Assembly (NCBI GenBank): GCA_905479665.1 | Contig: CAJQNM010000231.1 | Coordinates: 1-10,382 of the forward strand | Length of the DNA stretch: 10,382 nucleotides | Origin: an uncultured Saprospiraceae bacterium | GTDB taxonomy: Bacteria > Bacteroidota > Bacteroidia > Chitinophagales > Saprospiraceae | Direction: 5' to 3' | Shown: piece by piece, positions 6,773-10,382 of the stretch | How the letters are laid out: each line of letters begins with the position of its first letter | How positions within the stretch are numbered: the stretch's first letter is position 1 | Position numbers and translations under genes: made by a program | Notes under the pieces: model-generated | Told to the model about the DNA's origin: nothing | Databases searched by the model: none | Seen by the model: only the letters and a program-made list of their open reading frames with translations

Positions 6773-6791
6773 TAGGTATGAAGATGTCGAT

Positions 6792-6866
6792 ATGAACAAG
6801 AAATTAACGTTAAGCCTGAATCAACGGGTCATTGAGAAAGCTAAGATCTACGCATAAGAACACAAC
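6792..6866 (+). pseudogene. Antitoxin remnant, DUF6364-like
   Basis: ATG at 6792 opens MNKKLTLSLNQRVIEKAKIYA and is stopped by TAA at 6855-6857. The next codons in frame would be E-H-N. This is the characteristic start of DUF6364-type antitoxins of Bacteroidota, where K-L-T-L-x-(I/L)-x-x-x-V-I-E-K-A-K-x-Y-A is followed by K/R-E and a ribbon-helix-helix-like region of about 70-80 residues in total. A single A-to-T change of a Lys codon would explain the TAA. The rest is missing, since sequence from the partner toxin begins at once. It cannot act as an antitoxin, though a 21-residue peptide could be translated. Confidence 0.6.
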
Positions 6867-7036
6867 TAAACGATAAAATAGTTGAATTGGCTCTCAACGA
6901 TCACAATTTTAAAGATTTTGGAGACGGAATCCAGTATTATACTGCGCTTGAATCCGAATGTGAATCAATTATAACGAGAAACCCAAGATATTTTAAAAAA
7001 TCGGCGCTACTTGTTTTCAGTCCAAAGAATATTTAT
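6857..7036 (+). pseudogene. PIN-domain (VapC-like) toxin remnant, C-terminal part
   Basis: In the frame of the downstream lyase, KIVELALNDHNFKDFGDGIQ is followed by YYTALESECESIITRNPRYF and KKSALLVFSPKNIY. This matches the C-terminal third of Bacteroidota PIN toxins, with consensus of the form AL-x-S-x-F-K-D-F-E-D-A-I-Q-Y and I-I-T-R-N-x-x-D-F. The N-terminal catalytic Asp residues and about two thirds of the domain are missing. The antitoxin's first 21 codons join almost directly to it, so one internal deletion removed the end of the antitoxin and the front of the toxin. As a nuclease it is dead. No stop codon separates it from the lyase lipoprotein, so a start at TTG 6887 would give a 428-residue fusion. 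Confidence 0.7.
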
Positions 7037-7096
7037 CGGGAAAGAAGGCTGAGAAATAACTACCGTCGCTTATCAGCAATAAATAAATTCCAAAAA

Positions 7097-8173
7097 GTGA
7101 ATAAAAACAACAATCCCCTTCTCTTAATCCTTAGTCTTTTTCTAGTACTCAATAGCTGCTCTAATCCAGCTAAGAAAACCAATGAAAAGGAAGGTCAAAA
7201 AACCATCTATGCAAGTGACGCTATACCATTTTTCAATCATTGGAATTTGATTCTGGGCGATGGTTCAAATGCCGGGCAAGCAACTAATTTCGAAAATGAA
7301 GATTTCTTCTACACCTCAAATGATGGTAACCACGATTGGGTTGTTTTTAAGGCTCCCAATGCCGGGGACACCCATGGCACTTCCAACAATACAAGAACCG
7401 AATTGGCTCAATTGAAAAAATGGTCTCCTGTCACGGATGCCAAATTAACCGCTACGGTCAAGGTAATGAATGTATCATCTTCGGGTGATGCCCGCGTAGC
7501 CGCTTCCCACTCCGTAGTCGTTGGTCAGATTCACAGTGCCGATGGACATGAGAACGAACCTCTTAAGATATTTTACAAAAAATTTCCAGGACATTCCAAA
7601 GGTTCGGTTTTTTGGCATTACGAAATCAATACTGCCGGTGTTGACAATGCAAAAAGATGGGATTTCTCATATGCTGTTTGGGGCTACGACTTCTCTACTG
7701 TTGGCACGGAAGAAGACACCTACCCGGAAGAACCTGATAATGGCATTAAGCTGGGTGAAGAATTCAGTTATGAAATCGAAGTCAAAGAAGGCATCATGTA
7801 TCTAACATTTACCAGCGAAGAGCATGAAACCAAAACCTTTACAAAAAACTTGATCGTTTCCGAATATGCAACGACGTCGGATATTCCTGCTCAAACGCAA
7901 GAACTATTTGTGCCCATCGGTCAAGACGGAGTGGAACGAGAAAATGCGTATGCAAATGAGGGCCTGTTTTTCAAGCTCGGTTCGTACAATCAAACGAATG
8001 GAAAATCGCCGGAAGAAAACATGAACTGGTGTTCTGGTGCCGAAACGTTTGGCGGAGATATTCAAAAGCAATATGAAACAGGAAACTACGCTGAGGTTTG
8101 GTTGAAAGAAGCAAATATCTATGTAGATGATGCTGCTGTATCTAATGAAGGCTATTTCAAGAAAAATGATTAA
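7097..8173 (+). CDS. Family 7 polysaccharide lyase (alginate lyase-like) lipoprotein
   Basis: Predicted 358 residues from GTG at 7097. This start is chosen because it directly precedes a lipoprotein signal peptide (LLLILSLFLVLNSC, lipid-modified Cys21); no in-frame ATG is available, and sequence upstream belongs to a PIN-toxin remnant. The mature protein shows the three PL7 signatures: RTEL at 100-103, QIH at 144-146, and FFKLGSYNQ at 291-299. Arg100, Gln144, His146 and Tyr297 correspond to known catalytic or subsite residues. Such enzymes cleave alginate by beta-elimination. The spacing from His to the catalytic Tyr (151 residues) is longer than in compact PL7 enzymes, so insertions or a divergent subfamily, and possibly another uronate polymer, should be allowed for. 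It is probably tethered to the envelope. A decayed fragment of a similar gene lies 460 bp upstream. No SusC/SusD pair is present, so this is not a full utilisation locus. Confidence 0.8.
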   Translation: MNKNNNPLLLILSLFLVLNSCSNPAKKTNEKEGQKTIYASDAIPFFNHWNLILGDGSNAGQATNFENEDFFYTSNDGNHDWVVFKAPNAGDTHGTSNNTRTELAQLKKWSPVTDAKLTATVKVMNVSSSGDARVAASHSVVVGQIHSADGHENEPLKIFYKKFPGHSKGSVFWHYEINTAGVDNAKRWDFSYAVWGYDFSTVGTEEDTYPEEPDNGIKLGEEFSYEIEVKEGIMYLTFTSEEHETKTFTKNLIVSEYATTSDIPAQTQELFVPIGQDGVERENAYANEGLFFKLGSYNQTNGKSPEENMNWCSGAETFGGDIQKQYETGNYAEVWLKEANIYVDDAAVSNEGYFKKND

Positions 8174-8239
8174 AGCCCAAATCATCCTTGATCAGCACCA
8201 CGGGTGTCGCAGATTTTACCAGCGCCATGGATGAAAAAA

Positions 8240-8247
8240 TACATTTG
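8240..8247 (+). promoter_or_regulatory. -7 box for the amidohydrolase gene
   Basis: TACATTTG matches TAnnTTTG and ends 13 bp before the ATG at 8261. TTTT at 8214-8217 is a poor -33 candidate with a 22-base gap. If genuine, transcription would begin after the upstream ATG at 8231, which supports 8261 as the start. Confidence 0.35.
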
Positions 8248-8260
8248 TAATTTGTCTTCC

Positions 8261-9715
8261 ATGCAGCTTCGATTCTCTTTACTTCTTCCGCTTTCCCTAC
8301 TGATCGCCTGCGGCCCAAGTGATCCAAAAGGTTTTCCCGATCTCAGAATCACCCATGTAAATATCATCGACCCAGGAAGGGGCCTGATCAAAGATCAAAC
8401 GGTAGTGATCGACGACCAGTTGATCGCGCAGGTTGATGACGCCGCGAAGATGACCAAGGTACAAGCAAGCAAAACCATCGATGGCACCGGAAAATACCTC
8501 ATGCCCGGTCTCTGGGACGCCCACGTCCACTTTGCCTTTATGGAAGAATTGGCTCCCAGCATGTTTGATTTGTTTCTGGCCTATGGCATAACCAGTGTGC
8601 GAGATACGGGAGGGAAAATTGACTTTGTGCAGAAATGGAAAGCACTCGCAGCAGCCGACAGCACCGCTGCTCCGAGGGTAATGATTGCGGGACCACTGCT
8701 CGATGGAGATCCCAACGTATACGATGGAAGTGGGCCCATGGTCCCCGAGTTATCGGTGGGTCTCGCTACTATCGAAGACGTGGAAGAGCAAGTTGAGTTT
8801 CTCGACAGCATGGGTGTTGATCTGCTGAAGGCGTATGAAATGCTCACTCCTGAGCAATTTGTCAGAATCACAGAAATGGCGCGAAAGAAAAACCTCAAGG
8901 TGACTGGCCATGTCCCACTCAGCATGAGTGTTGTAGACGCATCTCGGGCGGGTCTCAACAGTATGGAGCACATGCGCAATCTTGAGTTGGCTTGTGCAAA
9001 AGACGCAGACGCTCTATTGGAGAAACGTCGGGCCCTTCTGGCCGCCGGAAAAAATGATCCGGGAGGGATACTGCGTACACGTATTCACGACGCCCAGCGT
9101 CAAAATGCGGTAGAAACGTTTGACCCGCTCATCGCTGATCAAGTGCTCGATGTACTTGCCGAAAACAATGTCTGGCAGATACCAACGATGGCTCTTAATT
9201 TAGCCGGCACTGAGCGTCCCTTCATGAACGAAGAGTTTCGCCGAAGCTTCACCTATTTGCCCGATTCCATTGAGGCCTCTTGGCGCAAGAATAGCACAAG
9301 TTTTGCCGAGCAAGAGATACCAGAGTTTCAGAAGGAATACTCCAAGTGGAAACTCAATATGGTGAGAAAGATAAACGAGAAGGGCATTCCCATCATGGCT
9401 GGCACGGACTGCCCAATATTTTTTCTCACCCCCGGCAGAAGCCTTCATCTAGAATTGGAAACGCTGGTGCAGGCAGGTCTTACTCCCCTCCAAGCAATCC
9501 AGTCTGCCACCCAGCGGCCGGCAGAGTATTTTAATTTGCAAGAAAAAATGGGCTTTGTCCGCGAAGGCATGGCAGCAGACTTACTTTTGCTCGATGCCAA
9601 CCCCCTGGAGAGCATCAAGAATACCCAAGCGATATCTTCCGTATTTCGGGCTGGGCGTCTCTATGATCGTGCTGCACTTGATGGGATTTTGAATCGATTG
9701 GCAGAGGGTGAGTAG
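8261..9715 (+). CDS. Amidohydrolase-family lipoprotein, binuclear metal site
   Basis: Predicted 484 residues. The ATG at 8261 gives a compact lipoprotein signal (MQLRFSLLLPLSLLIAC, lipid-modified Cys17); an in-frame ATG at 8231 (MKKYICNLSS) would also work. After a small beta-sandwich segment the TIM-barrel begins at LMPGLWDAHVHF. All six expected metal ligands are visible: His88 and His90 (HxH), Lys190 (LLKAYE, likely carboxylated), His217 (TGHVP), His237 (MEHM) and Asp383 (AGTDCP). The C-terminal motif GMAADLLLLDANPL is also typical. The set fits the imidazolonepropionase/Xaa-Pro dipeptidase-like group, so hydrolysis of a peptide or amide bond in the periplasm is likely; the exact substrate is not deducible. 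It starts 87 bp after the lyase stop in the same direction and could be co-transcribed or have its own promoter. Length is normal and no defect is seen. Confidence 0.9.
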   Translation: MQLRFSLLLPLSLLIACGPSDPKGFPDLRITHVNIIDPGRGLIKDQTVVIDDQLIAQVDDAAKMTKVQASKTIDGTGKYLMPGLWDAHVHFAFMEELAPSMFDLFLAYGITSVRDTGGKIDFVQKWKALAAADSTAAPRVMIAGPLLDGDPNVYDGSGPMVPELSVGLATIEDVEEQVEFLDSMGVDLLKAYEMLTPEQFVRITEMARKKNLKVTGHVPLSMSVVDASRAGLNSMEHMRNLELACAKDADALLEKRRALLAAGKNDPGGILRTRIHDAQRQNAVETFDPLIADQVLDVLAENNVWQIPTMALNLAGTERPFMNEEFRRSFTYLPDSIEASWRKNSTSFAEQEIPEFQKEYSKWKLNMVRKINEKGIPIMAGTDCPIFFLTPGRSLHLELETLVQAGLTPLQAIQSATQRPAEYFNLQEKMGFVREGMAADLLLLDANPLESIKNTQAISSVFRAGRLYDRAALDGILNRLAEGE

Positions 9716-9745
9716 ATTTCGTACTGTGTTTAAATATGTGTTTTG

Positions 9746-9774
9746 CCGACTGAAGTGTTCTCAATTGAAGTCGG
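9746..9774. terminator. Weak dyad between convergent genes
   Basis: CCGACT (9746-9751) and AGTCGG (9769-9774) form a 6-bp stem with a 17-base loop, in the 71-bp gap between the stop codons of the amidohydrolase and the minus-strand lipoprotein. TTTT precedes it, which would be the U-tract on the minus strand. It may terminate one or both genes, but the stem is short. Confidence 0.3.
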
Positions 9775-9786
9775 ATCGAATTGCTC

Positions 9787-10209
9787 TCAATCAATTATTT
9801 TATGCATACTCAAATATTTAACTACTTCTGCGCCATCGATAGATTCTATCTTCCACTTTAGATCATAAAGTTCTTTGGGATATGATTTTCCATTTGTTCT
9901 TTTCATTCCTGCCAACCTATCCCATTTATCAACCAACATTTTTATATCAAAACAAGACTCATCGTTTCTAAAATTTGTAATCATGTAGGTATTATTTCCT
10001 TCCTCCTTAAACGTTTTGAAATAATATCGATACTCTTTTGGTGCCACATTTCGCAATTTTGCGACTAGCTCTTTCTGCTTTTCATTTCCTAGATCCTCTA
10101 TTGCATTTGAGTTGCAATTTGGGTCAGGTGTGAAATAATGCTCAGGAAAATCGCAAGATGAAGTAAACAGAAGGGCAACTGTGAAAATCATGATTTGCGT
10201 TGGTTTCAT
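9787..10209 (-). CDS. Small lipoprotein of unknown function
   Basis: A 140-residue protein I do not recognise. It starts at ATG (10207-10209) with MKPTQIMIFTVALLFTSSC, a clear lipoprotein signal with Cys19 after TSS. The mature part is polar and charged, with no further membrane segment. It has two Cys residues after the lipid Cys (about 32 and 86) that could form a disulfide, and an aromatic stretch EYRYYFKTF. The composition (Asn/Lys/Glu rich) and AT-rich codons are typical of orphan lipoproteins in Bacteroidota. It converges with the amidohydrolase and has no visible partner downstream on its own strand. Upstream of the start the sequence AGAAGGA lies about 15 bp away, a modest ribosome-site candidate. 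Real coding is supported by the signal peptide and an uninterrupted frame. Confidence 0.7.
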   Translation of the reverse strand: MKPTQIMIFTVALLFTSSCDFPEHYFTPDPNCNSNAIEDLGNEKQKELVAKLRNVAPKEYRYYFKTFKEEGNNTYMITNFRNDESCFDIKMLVDKWDRLAGMKRTNGKSYPKELYDLKWKIESIDGAEVVKYLSMHKIID

Positions 10210-10294
10210 CGTTTTGTTTATCCTTCTAACTCCTATGATTTAATAATATTTTGCTGAGGTTGCATAAATGACCCTGCTCGGGAGCTTGAGTGAC

Positions 10295-10382
10295 GTGCTA
10301 TGCTTCAGGTCTGAAGCAAAGCGCAAGATTAGCAAGTCTGGCTGTACCTCCAATCAGAAGCTAGGAGGTAAGTCACGCTGAA
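10295..10382. other. Hairpin-rich window edge, possible structured RNA or element end
   Basis: GTGCTATGCTTCAG (10295-10308) and CTGAAGCAAAGCGC (10311-10324) pair over 14 positions with one mismatch and one G-T pair, around GT. TACCTCC (10345-10351) and GGAGGTA (10364-10370) form a second stem, and GTGAC (about 10290) could pair with GTCAC (about 10372). I see no reading frame. It is GC-richer than the upstream spacer (10210-10290), where I see nothing definite. The feature is cut by the window end. Confidence 0.35.

Noticed and set aside
6887..8173. A single 428-residue protein starting at TTG 6887
   Set aside because: Its first ~50 residues are a PIN-toxin remnant and a lipoprotein signal peptide would be buried at residue ~71; a start at GTG 7097 fits an exported lyase far better.
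8581..8979. 132-codon open frame on the minus strand
   Set aside because: It lies wholly within the well-supported amidohydrolase gene and has low-complexity, Ser-rich composition typical of an antisense shadow.
1..10382. CRISPR arrays, tRNA and rRNA genes
   Set aside because: No regularly spaced direct repeats, no recognisable tRNA cloverleaf or T-loop motif and no rRNA sequence were seen when reading both strands.

Overview
The window looks like chromosomal DNA from a member of the Bacteroidota, probably a marine or polysaccharide-degrading lineage of the Cytophagales type. The grounds are TAnnTTTG-type -7 promoter boxes, poor Shine-Dalgarno sequences, several lipoproteins, a TonB-plug protein with a macroglobulin-like domain, a family 7 alginate lyase, and remnants of TPR and DUF6364/PIN toxin-antitoxin genes typical of that phylum. 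The lineage is an inference from gene content; nothing here fixes the genus.

Layout. 1-346: right end of an ISL3-family insertion sequence (transposase C-terminus plus a probable terminal repeat), which stops about 60 bp before the next start codon. 406-2844: a large exported protein with an N-terminal MG2-like domain and a C-terminal TonB plug domain but no beta-barrel. 2845-3536: about 690 bp without a convincing gene, dense in inverted repeats at several scales. 3537-4523 (minus): quinone-oxidoreductase-type dehydrogenase. It is divergent from 4693-5559, acyl-CoA thioesterase II (tesB), across a 169-bp spacer that holds a dyad and a good tesB promoter. 5587-7036: a gene graveyard with a TPR gene broken by about five frameshifts, the C-terminal piece of an alginate-lyase gene, and a collapsed toxin-antitoxin locus. 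7097-8173: an intact family 7 alginate-lyase lipoprotein whose reading frame runs on from the PIN-toxin remnant. 8261-9715: an amidohydrolase lipoprotein with a complete binuclear metal site. 9787-10209 (minus): a small lipoprotein of unknown function. The last ~90 bp can form hairpins and may be the edge of a structured RNA or mobile element.

The intact genes do not form one obvious pathway. The oxidoreductase and thioesterase share a control region and could both belong to lipid or acyl metabolism. The alginate lyase and amidohydrolase are co-directional, 87 bp apart, and both look like envelope lipoproteins. The strongest novelty signals are the degraded second lyase copy next to the intact one, the in-frame join of PIN remnant and lyase, and the repeat-rich spacer at 2.95-3.5 kb. 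In that spacer one 22-bp inverted repeat has both of its mismatches as G-U pairs in a plus-strand transcript.
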